From: Pseudocalidococcus azoricus BACA0444
GTDB lineage: Bacteria > Cyanobacteriota > Cyanobacteriia > Thermosynechococcales > Thermosynechococcaceae
Reading direction: 5' to 3'
DNA: 64,000 nt
Assembly: GCF_031729055.1 (NCBI RefSeq)
Contig: NZ_JAVMIP010000006.1
Span: 1-64,000 of the forward strand
The first letter of the stretch is position 1. Every line of letters starts with the position of its first letter. Shown here in pieces: positions 28,503 through 36,294 of this stretch. The notes below the pieces were generated by a model, which searched no databases, was not told the origin of the DNA, and saw nothing but the letters and a program-made list of their open reading frames with translations. The translations under genes were made by a program, and so were the position numbers.

Positions 28503-29208
28503 TTTTGACGGCTTTAAGGCGATCAATAACCTTAACTTCACCATGAATGAAGGGGAGTTGCGGGTTGTGATTGGCCCGAACGGTGCCGGTAAAACTACGT
28601 TCATGGACTGCATTACGGGCAAAACTAAACCCACAGAAGGCATTGTCACCTTTAAGGGTAAGGATTTACGTCCCTATGCTGAACATGACATTGCTCGGAT
28701 GGGGATTGGGCGGAAATTTCAAACTCCACGGGTTTTTCTGAAGTTAACCCCACGGGAAAATCTAGAACTCTCCTGTATTCGCCAGAAAAATGTTTTTGGC
28801 TCCCTTTTTGGTCAGACGACCCAACCTGAACGGCGGACTGTGGGCGGATTACTGGAAACCATTGGCCTGGATCATAAAGCCGATATGCCCGCTGAATTGC
28901 TCTCTCACGGGGAAAAACAACGTCTTGAAATTGGGATGTTAGTTGCTCAGTCACCCGATTTATTGCTGGTGGATGAACCTGTCGCTGGTTTAACGGACGA
29001 AGAAACGGAAAAAGTTGGAGATTTGCTCTTAGCTCTCGCCGAAAGCCACTCGATAATTGTGATTGAACATGATATGGAGTTTGTCCGCCAGATTGCCAAA
29101 CAGGTCACGGTTCTACATCAGGGATCGGTTTTATTTGAAGGCAATATGGATCAAGTCCAGAGTGATCCCCAGGTGATTGAGGTCTATCTCGGCAAACAAG
29201 AAGATTAA
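28462..29208 (+). CDS. urtD: Urea ABC transporter ATPase UrtD
   Basis: LivG-like ATPase that with UrtE powers urea uptake. Seen: Walker A GPNGAGKTT, DCITGKTKPTEG, Q-loop GRKFQTPRVF, signature LSHGEKQRLEIGM, Walker B LLLVDEPVAGL and H-loop IVIEHDMEFVRQ. The sequence is complete to its native-looking end (VYLGKQED). Downstream, 20 bases separate it from a restriction endonuclease gene rather than the expected urtE. Confidence 0.96.
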   Translation: MSGKLLSISNLTVSFDGFKAINNLNFTMNEGELRVVIGPNGAGKTTFMDCITGKTKPTEGIVTFKGKDLRPYAEHDIARMGIGRKFQTPRVFLKLTPRENLELSCIRQKNVFGSLFGQTTQPERRTVGGLLETIGLDHKADMPAELLSHGEKQRLEIGMLVAQSPDLLLVDEPVAGLTDEETEKVGDLLLALAESHSIIVIEHDMEFVRQIAKQVTVLHQGSVLFEGNMDQVQSDPQVIEVYLGKQED

Positions 29209-29228
29209 TATCAAGTATTATTCAACTC

Positions 29229-30314
29229 ATGACACAACCTGGATTATTTGGCATCGTCCACTCAAATCGAAACTTTGCAGACCAGGAGAATTGGGGAAAA
29301 AATTGCTTTAATAGCTCATTTCCTATAGCTCTCTGCTGTTATATGAGTCACATGAATATTTCTCCTGTCTACATTTCTATTGATAAGAAACTGAATGTTA
29401 AGCATGGAAAGGTATCTGTATCTCAATTATTTGGTATTACTTCAAATTCCTCGGACTTGTTCTTTGGTTTTGAAACAGTATACTCACCATATCAAAATTT
29501 AGTTCACGGAATTTATTACTCTGCTGATGTTGTTTTGAGCAATAAGATAACTAAGCATCAATTCAGGTGCTTTGAAATTAAGCTTACGGCATTACCTGAC
29601 AATACAACTTGTAGTTTAAGTGATAGTGAGTTTAGTTGTGAAATCGTAGTACGACCGAGCACTATCGCTTTTGTAGCACTAAGTATAGCTAATTATATTT
29701 ATAACTCTGGATTAGTTCAGGTATTTTCTAAGTTACTAAGCCCAATTTGTAGTCCAATACAGAATTGGCAAGATAAGAATGAAATACTGATTCACCTTAG
29801 TCATTTTAAGCAAGGTATGATTGACGTTATATCTTGTTTGCTGAGTCAAAAAGAAAGGACATACACTCAACAGCCGCTAGTGATCCAACCAGTTTGGAAG
29901 ACTGTAGGAAAATCATCAACATTACATGATAACTGTCTTGATACTTTTGTTTGGTCAGATTTGGCACTAATCTTGTTGCCGCTCAATCAAATGAATACAT
30001 CAAGAAGAATTCAAAACGTATCAAGATCAGCCCGTACAATAATTTGGTTAATTAAGATGCTTTATGACTTTATAACTAATGGGCAAATTAATATAGCTCA
30101 AGTTATTGATATGCTAACGTATGACACCAAGAACGATAAAGCTTTTGCGGCTAGCGGACGTGTAACTCACTCATTCTTATCCAGTCCGGAACTAACTCAG
30201 CCACGGATCAAGAAATCCGAAATTAAAAATATAATCTTAAATGGTGGGCAAAATCTTTTAAGTCCTGAACGCAGGTTCGATGCCATTATCGTCAATACAC
30301 CTGGGCTATTTTGA
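29229..30314 (+). CDS. HindVP-family type II restriction endonuclease (361 aa)
   Basis: Predicted restriction enzyme of the HindVP family, whose characterised members cut GRCGYC. Seen: the family-typical start QPGLFGIVHSNRNF, NWGKNCFNSSFPIALCCYM, and a PD-(D/E)xK-like core with Asp100 (YYSADVV) and Glu116-x-Lys118 (CFEIKLT). The C-terminal half has no motif I recognise. No ribosome-binding site precedes the ATG, unlike its methyltransferase, suggesting weak or coupled translation from urtD. The specificity is inferred from family and partner; the family assignment is from remembered motifs. Confidence 0.8.
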   Translation: MTQPGLFGIVHSNRNFADQENWGKNCFNSSFPIALCCYMSHMNISPVYISIDKKLNVKHGKVSVSQLFGITSNSSDLFFGFETVYSPYQNLVHGIYYSADVVLSNKITKHQFRCFEIKLTALPDNTTCSLSDSEFSCEIVVRPSTIAFVALSIANYIYNSGLVQVFSKLLSPICSPIQNWQDKNEILIHLSHFKQGMIDVISCLLSQKERTYTQQPLVIQPVWKTVGKSSTLHDNCLDTFVWSDLALILLPLNQMNTSRRIQNVSRSARTIIWLIKMLYDFITNGQINIAQVIDMLTYDTKNDKAFAASGRVTHSFLSSPELTQPRIKKSEIKNIILNGGQNLLSPERRFDAIIVNTPGLF

Positions 30315-30323
30315 GGGCGATCT

Positions 30324-31334
30324 ATGTTTCTCAAGCAAAGCTATAGGGTAATTGACTTATTTTCCGGCTGCGGTGGGATGTCCTTTGGATTTCAATCTGC
30401 TGGTTATGAATTAGTTGCGGCATATGACTATTGGCTTCCAGCGATTAACGTTTATCAACAAAACTTTGATCACCCAATATTTAATGTTGATTTAGGCGAT
30501 CCTCTACTTGATTTCCACAAATTTAAGAGTTTCGATGCTCAGATCATCATTGGTGGACCACCTTGTCAAGATTTCTCCCATGCTGGAAAAAGAAATGAAG
30601 AATTAGGGAGGGCAGATTTAACAATAGCATTTGCAAAAATTGTTTCTTATATTCGGCCACGATTGTTTGTCATGGAGAATGTGGATCGCATCTTAAAAAG
30701 TAAGAAATATAAAGTTGCAAAAGATTTACTCAAGAAAACTGGATATGGTTTAACTGAAGTCATATTAAATGCTACTTTCTGCCATGTTCCACAAAATCGC
30801 AAAAGACTCTTTTTGATAGGTGATTTAGGTGCTTATGATAATTTTATGAGTAATTCCTTAGAACAAAATCTAAGTCTAACTCCTCTAACAGTACGTCAAT
30901 ATTTTGAAAAAGAGTTAGCTATAAACTTAGATATAGAATATTATTATAGACACCCTAGAAACTATTCTCGTAGAGCAATATATAGCATTGATGAGCCAAG
31001 TGCCACAATTCGTGGAGTAAATCGTCCGATTCCCAAAAACTATCAAATTCATCCTGCTGATGCTTGTAATTCAATTGAGAGAGTGCGCCCTTTGACGACA
31101 AGAGAACGTGCCACAATTCAAACTTTTCCCATTGATTTTTTATTTGCCGGTACAAAGACTGATATTGAGCAAATGATTGGCAATGCTGTTCCTGTAAACC
31201 TTGCCCATTATGTCGCCACATCGGTTATGAACTATATCAAGTGTAAAGAGCAGAATCAATCAACTACTTATGAGCAACTTTCCTTGCTTTCTTCTCAACT
31301 TCAATCTGCTTCCAGTCTTGTTTCTTTAAGGTAA
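30324..31334 (+). CDS. C5-cytosine DNA methyltransferase (336 aa)
   Basis: Protects host DNA from the adjacent endonuclease by methylating cytosine. All hallmark motifs are visible: I DLFSGCGGMSFG (from residue 11), IV GGPPCQDFS with catalytic Cys81, VI MENV (about 117-120), VIII QNRKRLF, a short target-recognition region around SATIRGVNRPIP, IX RERATIQTFP and X GNAVPVNLA. It starts 9 bases after the endonuclease stop; its ribosome-binding site GAGGG overlaps that stop. Paired with a HindVP-type enzyme, the expected target is GRCGYC (inference). Confidence 0.93.
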   Translation: MFLKQSYRVIDLFSGCGGMSFGFQSAGYELVAAYDYWLPAINVYQQNFDHPIFNVDLGDPLLDFHKFKSFDAQIIIGGPPCQDFSHAGKRNEELGRADLTIAFAKIVSYIRPRLFVMENVDRILKSKKYKVAKDLLKKTGYGLTEVILNATFCHVPQNRKRLFLIGDLGAYDNFMSNSLEQNLSLTPLTVRQYFEKELAINLDIEYYYRHPRNYSRRAIYSIDEPSATIRGVNRPIPKNYQIHPADACNSIERVRPLTTRERATIQTFPIDFLFAGTKTDIEQMIGNAVPVNLAHYVATSVMNYIKCKEQNQSTTYEQLSLLSSQLQSASSLVSLR

Positions 31335-31339
31335 TACTC

Positions 31340-32095
31340 ATGATTTCTCAAGACAACTCGAAGATCCAGTATTTAGATGATAATGGTCAACCCACCTTAA
31401 AAGTGGATGGACTTAATGTCTATTATGGTGAGAGTCATATTCTCCGGGATGTGGACATGGGGGTAGCTCCAGGGAAGATGGTGTGTCTGATTGGGCGTAA
31501 TGGAGTGGGCAAAACAACCCTGCTGAAGACGATTATGGGCCTGCTCAAACCCCGTAGCGGTGACATTGCCTTTCAAGGAAAATCAATTAAGGGCTTAGCC
31601 TCAGATCAACGGGCCCGCGCCGGGATTGGTTATGTTCCCCAAGGCCGAGAAATTATTCCCCGGTTGACAGTGGGAGAGAACTTATTACTGGGCCTGGAAG
31701 CAACCAAAGGCGGTGTCAAACCCAATGCTAAAGTCCCTGATGAAATTTATGAATTGTTTCCAGTCTTGAAGACCATGCTGAATCGAATGGGTGGAGATTT
31801 GAGTGGAGGGCAACAACAGCAGTTAGCCATTGCTCGGGCTTTAATGGGGAAACCCCGCCTTCTGGTTTTGGATGAGCCAACGGAAGGAATTCAACCCTCA
31901 ATCATTCTAGAAATTGAAGCCGCGGTGAAACGCATTGTTCGAGAAACAGGCATTTCGGTATTACTCGTGGAGCAGCATTTACATTTTGTCCGCCAGGCCG
32001 ACTGGTACTATGCGATGCAAAAAGGGGGGATTGTCTCTCAAGGGCCAACCAGCGAACTGAGTAATGATGTGATCCAGAAATTCTTGGCAGTTTAA
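31340..32095 (+). CDS. urtE: Urea ABC transporter ATPase UrtE
   Basis: LivF-like second ATPase of the urea transporter. Seen: Walker A GRNGVGKTT, IGYVPQGREIIPRLTVGENL (typical LivF/UrtE), signature LSGGQQQQLAIARAL, Walker B LLVLDEPTEGIQP and H-loop VLLVEQHLHFV. The gene is intact with AAGG before the ATG, yet it is separated from urtD by 2.1 kb of restriction-modification DNA. It can be transcribed only by read-through of that block or from a promoter inside it. Stop overlaps the convergent DUF92 gene by four bases. Confidence 0.96.
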   Translation: MISQDNSKIQYLDDNGQPTLKVDGLNVYYGESHILRDVDMGVAPGKMVCLIGRNGVGKTTLLKTIMGLLKPRSGDIAFQGKSIKGLASDQRARAGIGYVPQGREIIPRLTVGENLLLGLEATKGGVKPNAKVPDEIYELFPVLKTMLNRMGGDLSGGQQQQLAIARALMGKPRLLVLDEPTEGIQPSIILEIEAAVKRIVRETGISVLLVEQHLHFVRQADWYYAMQKGGIVSQGPTSELSNDVIQKFLAV

Positions 32096-32859
32096 CTCCA
32101 AAATTTAATCACCAGGCCCCCTGCAACTGCCAACATCGCGCCCACAGTCGTATTAATCCCATTCACAACTTCATTGGTCAACCAAGCATAGTTCTCCTGC
32201 CACTTAGCCCCAATGAGGCTCTCAACATAGTTGGCAATTAAAGCCGCCAAAACACATAGGCCAACACCCCACCAACTCACCAGGCCCAGGCCCGATCCGA
32301 GGAATGAAATCAACCATGCTGCCCCCAGGCCTGCTAAAGTTCCCTCTAAACTAACTGCACCCTCAGTACCGGGGGGAACGGGTTGAAAAGTGGTAATTAA
32401 GAATGTCCGCTTACCATAGGCTTTACCAATTTCGCTGGAGGTTGTGTCTGACAATTTTGTACTAAAACTAGCCACATAAGCCAGGGTTAGGTAAGGTAGC
32501 CATGTTTCAGGCGTAATCACAGTTAAAAGCCCACAAATAGCCCCCGTCAAGGCTGATCCCCAAACGTTTTCCGGCCCCCTGGCCCCATCGCGCTTTTCGG
32601 CAATTCCCTTGGCTTGCTTTTGTTCCAGGCCAACTTTTGTAACGGCTGAACCGACCAAAAAGTAAAACAGGACAATGACATAGCCCCGCCAGCCCAATGT
32701 CCCCCAAACCAACACCCCCAGACCCCAAGCATGAGCCAAACCCGCTGGAGTTAATAATTTCTTGGGGATTAGAATGGCGAGAACTGCTAACAGGGAATTC
32801 AAAACCAGGCCAACTACCCAAGGGGATGTTAACCAGAGGGGAAGATCAAGATTCACCAT
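32092..32859 (-). CDS. DUF92 / TIGR00297 membrane protein, VTE6-like (255 aa)
   Basis: Integral membrane protein of the DUF92 family. The plant and cyanobacterial members (VTE6, Synechocystis Sll0875) act as phytyl-phosphate kinase in tocopherol and phylloquinone synthesis. Seen: about six helices, GSAVTKVGLEQKQAKGIAEKRDGAR, ENVWGSALTGAICG, SFSTKLSDTTSSEIGKAYGK and PPGTEGAVSLEGTLAG, all family motifs. The kinase role is transferred from homologues. Monocistronic; convergent with urtE. Confidence 0.85.
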   Translation of the reverse strand: MVNLDLPLWLTSPWVVGLVLNSLLAVLAILIPKKLLTPAGLAHAWGLGVLVWGTLGWRGYVIVLFYFLVGSAVTKVGLEQKQAKGIAEKRDGARGPENVWGSALTGAICGLLTVITPETWLPYLTLAYVASFSTKLSDTTSSEIGKAYGKRTFLITTFQPVPPGTEGAVSLEGTLAGLGAAWLISFLGSGLGLVSWWGVGLCVLAALIANYVESLIGAKWQENYAWLTNEVVNGINTTVGAMLAVAGGLVIKFWS

Positions 32860-33031
32860 GACTATTACACCTCCCGTAGATCGTTAATCCTGTCTAGATC
32901 ACAGACCAGTTCCCTAGAATTAAAGACTCTTCAGGTATAAGGGATTCAAGTCCAGGCCCTAAGATAGGATGGCAGATTTGACTGTAGCCCTTCAATCGTT
33001 CCTATATCCTAATTCCCTCTGTAGCCATCCC

Positions 33032-34063
33032 ATGACCTTCTCCTTCCATGATCAACTTGAGCAAACCCGGCCGCGTCTCCAAGACCTCATGGGCCAATAT
33101 CAACAGGCCAATATTTTAGTGGTAGGAGATTTAACGGTTGATGAGTTTCTCACCGGAGAAGTTGAACGCCTTTCCCGAGAAGCCCCTGTCTTAATTTTGC
33201 GCCATGAATCTACTCGTCAAGTCCCCGGGGGAGGAGCCAATGCAGTCTATAACGTGGCGAAGTTGGGCGCAAAGGTGAAAGCGGTGGGTCTGGTGGGAGA
33301 TGACAGTCAAGGGGTGGCTCTGAAGCGAATTTTTGAGGCTGTTGGCATTGACACCAGTGGTATTTTTACGGATCCTGACCGACCGACCGTGACCAAAACC
33401 CGCATCTCTGGCCATGCCCGCCAATCCGTCACTCAACAAATTGTCCGAATTGATCGCAAATCTGATGCCTGGCCACCCACCCACCTCCAGGCCCAGATGG
33501 CAGAGTACATCAAAGCTCATTTAGAAACCGTCGATGCGGTCATTTGTTCCGACTATGGGGATGGAGTATTTTCCGCGCCCGTGATTCAAGCTGCCCTGGC
33601 CCATCACTATGCCATTGTCGATGCCCAACAGGGATTAGCCCGCTATCAAAAGGCCCACTTATTTACCCCTAATTTGCCAGAAGCAGAAGCTGCCGTTGGC
33701 TATCGGATCAAGACCTCCGCTGATGTTCTCCAGGCCGGTCGGGATTTATTAGAACTTACCCAAGCCCAACGAATTTTAATTACCCGCGGTGAAGATGGGA
33801 TGAGTTTGTTTAGTCGAGATGGGGAACCCGAGCATATTCCGGCCTTTAATCGCACCGATGTGTTTGATGTCACGGGGGCTGGAGATACGGTTGTTGCAGC
33901 CTTAACCCTGGCCTTAGTTGCGGGAGGCAGTTTTCTGGAAGCTTCGATCTTGGGAAATTTAGCCGCCAGTATTGTTGTCCGCCAATTTGGGACTGCCACA
34001 ACCTCAGCAACGGAAATGGAAACAACCTTACACAATTTATTGGGGAGTGAACTTCTGCGTTAG
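33032..34063 (+). CDS. PfkB-family sugar kinase, RfaE1/HldE-like (343 aa)
   Basis: Ribokinase-fold kinase most like D-glycero-beta-D-manno-heptose-7-phosphate kinase (RfaE domain I). Seen: ILVVGDLTVDEFLTGEVERLSREAPV, PGGGANAVYNVAKLGAKV, ICSDYGDGVF, LITRGEDGMSLF and the catalytic PfkB signature DVTGAGDTVVAALTLAL. It lacks the nucleotidyltransferase half of bifunctional HldE. The frame extends to ATG 32969, but those 21 residues have no family counterpart, so ATG 33032 is preferred; the ribosome-binding site is weak either way. No other heptose gene is nearby. Confidence 0.82.
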   Translation: MTFSFHDQLEQTRPRLQDLMGQYQQANILVVGDLTVDEFLTGEVERLSREAPVLILRHESTRQVPGGGANAVYNVAKLGAKVKAVGLVGDDSQGVALKRIFEAVGIDTSGIFTDPDRPTVTKTRISGHARQSVTQQIVRIDRKSDAWPPTHLQAQMAEYIKAHLETVDAVICSDYGDGVFSAPVIQAALAHHYAIVDAQQGLARYQKAHLFTPNLPEAEAAVGYRIKTSADVLQAGRDLLELTQAQRILITRGEDGMSLFSRDGEPEHIPAFNRTDVFDVTGAGDTVVAALTLALVAGGSFLEASILGNLAASIVVRQFGTATTSATEMETTLHNLLGSELLR

Positions 34064-34143
34064 GGTTACTCTCCCCGCCCGGGTTGACAGTCTGTAAAAC
34101 CTAATGCCTTGGTGTCTCGAAAACTGGCAATGGCCATCTCAAT

Positions 34144-35397
34144 CTAGATCAAAAGTCCGGCAATACAAGCGGTCATAAAACAGGCCAAGGAACCCGCCAC
34201 CAACGCTCTGACTCCTAAACGGGCTAAATCATGTTGCCGTTCTGGGGCCAGCGCGCCAATCCCCCCAATTTGAATCCCCACTGAGGCAATATTGGAAAAC
34301 CCACAGAGGGCATAGGTGGCAATGATTTGGGAGCGTTCTGTGAGGGTCGGTAAGGCATTGGGTGGGGCCTGGTTAGCCGTCACTTTAGCGGTGTTCTCCA
34401 TCAGGGTGCGGAGATCCAAATAGGCGATAAATTCGGTTAAAACAGTCTTTTTCCCTAATAAAATTGCCACTTGCCCGACATCAGCCCAGGAAACCCCCAT
34501 CAACCAGGCCACGGGCGCAAACACCAAGGAAAAAATCCACTCTAGGGATAGTTGCGGTAAGTTTACCATTGGCCCCAAGACTCCTAAAATCCCATTCACC
34601 GCCGCCACCAAGGCCAAAAACGCAATTAACATCGCCACCACATTCAAAACTAACTTCATCCCATCCAAAGCCCCCACGGTAGCGGCATCAATGGCATTGG
34701 TATAGGGCTGTTCAATTTTGGTCTTGATGTGATCACCTGCTGTGACTGCGATTTCCGTTTCAGGGTACATCAGCTTAGAAATGGCCAGGGCCGCTGGGGC
34801 AGACATCACCGAGGCGGCAATTAAATGTTCTGGGGGAATCCCAAAGGCAATATAGGCTGCCATCACCCCGCCCGCAATCGTGGCAAATCCGGAAGTCATA
34901 ACAGCATGGAGTTCAGAGGAAGTCATGTCCTTGAGAAACGGTTTAACTAAGAGAGGAGCTTCGGTTTGCCCGACAAAGATATTGGCCGCACAGACTAAGG
35001 ATTCTCCCCCCGAAGTTTTCATGGTGCGGATCATCAGCGTTGCCAGGCGGGCAATCACCCACTGTAAAACCCCATAGTAGTAGAGAATGGCAATAAATGA
35101 CGAAAAGAAAATAATCGTTGGCATCACCTTAAAGGCAATTAAATGATCCGTATAGGTTTCTCCAAAGACAAATTCTGCCCCGGCATCCGAAAAACTTAAG
35201 AACCACCCCACCGCACTCCCCAGGCCCTGAAAGAGTTTTAACCCTAAGGGCAAGCGCAAAATCACCAAACCCAGGAGTAACTGCAAGGCCAGGCCCCAAG
35301 CCAAGGTTCGCCAACGCACTTCTTGCCGATTTGTGGAAATTAAATAGGCAAACCCAACAAACACCCCCAGGCCCAACAGGGAAATCCACCGCTCCAT
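34144..35397 (-). CDS. Concentrative nucleoside transporter, NupC/CNT family (417 aa)
   Basis: Inner-membrane cation-coupled nucleoside importer. Seen: N-terminal helices (ERWISLLGLGVFVGFAYLIS), SFIAILYYYGVLQWVI, the CNT signature ESLVCAANIFVGQTEAPLLVKPF, ASVMSAPAALAISKLMYPETE and the C-terminal YALCGFSNIASVGIQIGGIGALAP. ATG 35397 is chosen because GAGG lies six bases before it; the extra 29 upstream residues are not family-like. The substrate range (nucleosides and, in some species, analogues) is inferred. Confidence 0.93.
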   Translation of the reverse strand: MERWISLLGLGVFVGFAYLISTNRQEVRWRTLAWGLALQLLLGLVILRLPLGLKLFQGLGSAVGWFLSFSDAGAEFVFGETYTDHLIAFKVMPTIIFFSSFIAILYYYGVLQWVIARLATLMIRTMKTSGGESLVCAANIFVGQTEAPLLVKPFLKDMTSSELHAVMTSGFATIAGGVMAAYIAFGIPPEHLIAASVMSAPAALAISKLMYPETEIAVTAGDHIKTKIEQPYTNAIDAATVGALDGMKLVLNVVAMLIAFLALVAAVNGILGVLGPMVNLPQLSLEWIFSLVFAPVAWLMGVSWADVGQVAILLGKKTVLTEFIAYLDLRTLMENTAKVTANQAPPNALPTLTERSQIIATYALCGFSNIASVGIQIGGIGALAPERQHDLARLGVRALVAGSLACFMTACIAGLLI

Positions 35398-35545
35398 AGT
35401 TGCCTCACATCCCAAAATTGTCGTTATGATCCCATACGTTTCATAGCTCAATTTCCCCCAGGAAACTGCTTTTTGGATCACCAAACTCGGAGTTGCAAGT
35501 TAGGATAACAATGATGAAGTGACCTTATGTGCGGAAAGCAAGCCC

Positions 35546-35758
35546 ATGTTTGTGACTGAACTGTCTCCCCTGGCCCAAGAACTGACTCAAAAACCAGTTG
35601 CCTTTCTCGGCGGCTTTGTTTCGGGACTATTAGGTCTGAGCTTGTCCGAGGAACCCGTCAGCCAATGGTTAGCCAAACAAGGGGCAACCTCCACCAGTAC
35701 CCCTAGCAGCACCCCCAAAAACTCAGCTTCGGGGCCCCAATCCATTTCCATTGACTAG
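35546..35758 (+). CDS. Conserved cyanobacterial hypothetical protein (70 aa)
   Basis: Small protein of a type common in cyanobacteria, function unknown. Seen: MFVTELSPLAQELTQKPVAF, GGFVSGLLGLSLSEEPVSQWL, then a Ser/Thr/Pro-rich tail. The central Gly-rich hydrophobic stretch may be membrane-associated. ATG 35546 is chosen over an upstream GTG at 35519, following the start I recall for homologues. Divergent from the nucleoside transporter. Confidence 0.7.
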   Translation: MFVTELSPLAQELTQKPVAFLGGFVSGLLGLSLSEEPVSQWLAKQGATSTSTPSSTPKNSASGPQSISID

Positions 35759-35916
35759 GCCAGACCGCCCATCAGCTAATTACATCAGCATCATTGACCC
35801 AGCTAGTCCTTTCCCCAGGATTTCGACTCTGATTGGTCAACAAGTCCCTGTGACAAGTTAAGACTCCCTCCAGAGATTGTTACTATTAGTTAAGGACTAC
35901 GACAAGGGTGTAACAC

Positions 35917-36246
35917 ATGACCATATCAGAGGCCTGGCATGGGGCGGCGTTGGGGATAGCAGGCTCAGGTCTGTGGGCGATTGCGCTGTACTTAGGATTT
36001 TACCCCATCGGACAAAAGATTATTGAGCGTCTGGAAACCTGGTTGGGCAAAGCAAAATCATCTCAGGCCGAGTTTTGGGCCGCAATGACAGGGGTTTTGC
36101 CCTTTGTTTTGTTGGGGGTGGGGCTATTTTATGGAATTACAGTTTCCTTAGGCCTAAGTTGGTCTGTCAGTTTGGGAATTATGGCTACCATTGGCGGCGG
36201 AGTTTATGAATTGGGGCGGCGAGATGGTGAAATTAACCGAGAATAG
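35917..36246 (+). CDS. Small membrane protein, hypothetical (109 aa)
   Basis: No family recognised. Two or three membrane helices are visible (about 12-32, 55-78, 80-98) with a short charged loop (ERLETWLGKAKSSQAEFW) between them and a charged end (GRRDGEINRE). AAGGG precedes the ATG. It is 48 bases upstream of the FIST-domain gene on the same strand, so the two may be co-transcribed. Confidence 0.7.
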   Translation: MTISEAWHGAALGIAGSGLWAIALYLGFYPIGQKIIERLETWLGKAKSSQAEFWAAMTGVLPFVLLGVGLFYGITVSLGLSWSVSLGIMATIGGGVYELGRRDGEINRE

Positions 36247-36294
36247 AGATTAGTCCCAGCTTCAACCAAGCGCGCCTAGGGGGTACTAACGACG

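Larger units (their letters stand above)
29209..31339 (+). mobile_element. Restriction-modification cassette inserted in the urt operon
   Basis: A two-gene block sits exactly between urtD and urtE, which are normally adjacent. It is visibly AT-rich (21 of 60 bases G+C in 29401-29460, against 29 of 60 in 28861-28920 within urtD), and I found no CCAGGCC heptamer in it although the motif is common on both sides. ACTCATGA occurs at both edges (29225-29232 and 31336-31343), each covering a start codon. There is no transposase, integrase or terminal inverted repeat. Acquisition by recombination is inference from composition and from the split operon. Confidence 0.8.

Noticed and set aside
31136..31343. 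Possible regulatory C protein of the restriction-modification system
   Set aside because: No small HTH frame exists within or beside the cassette; the only extra frames are antisense shadows.
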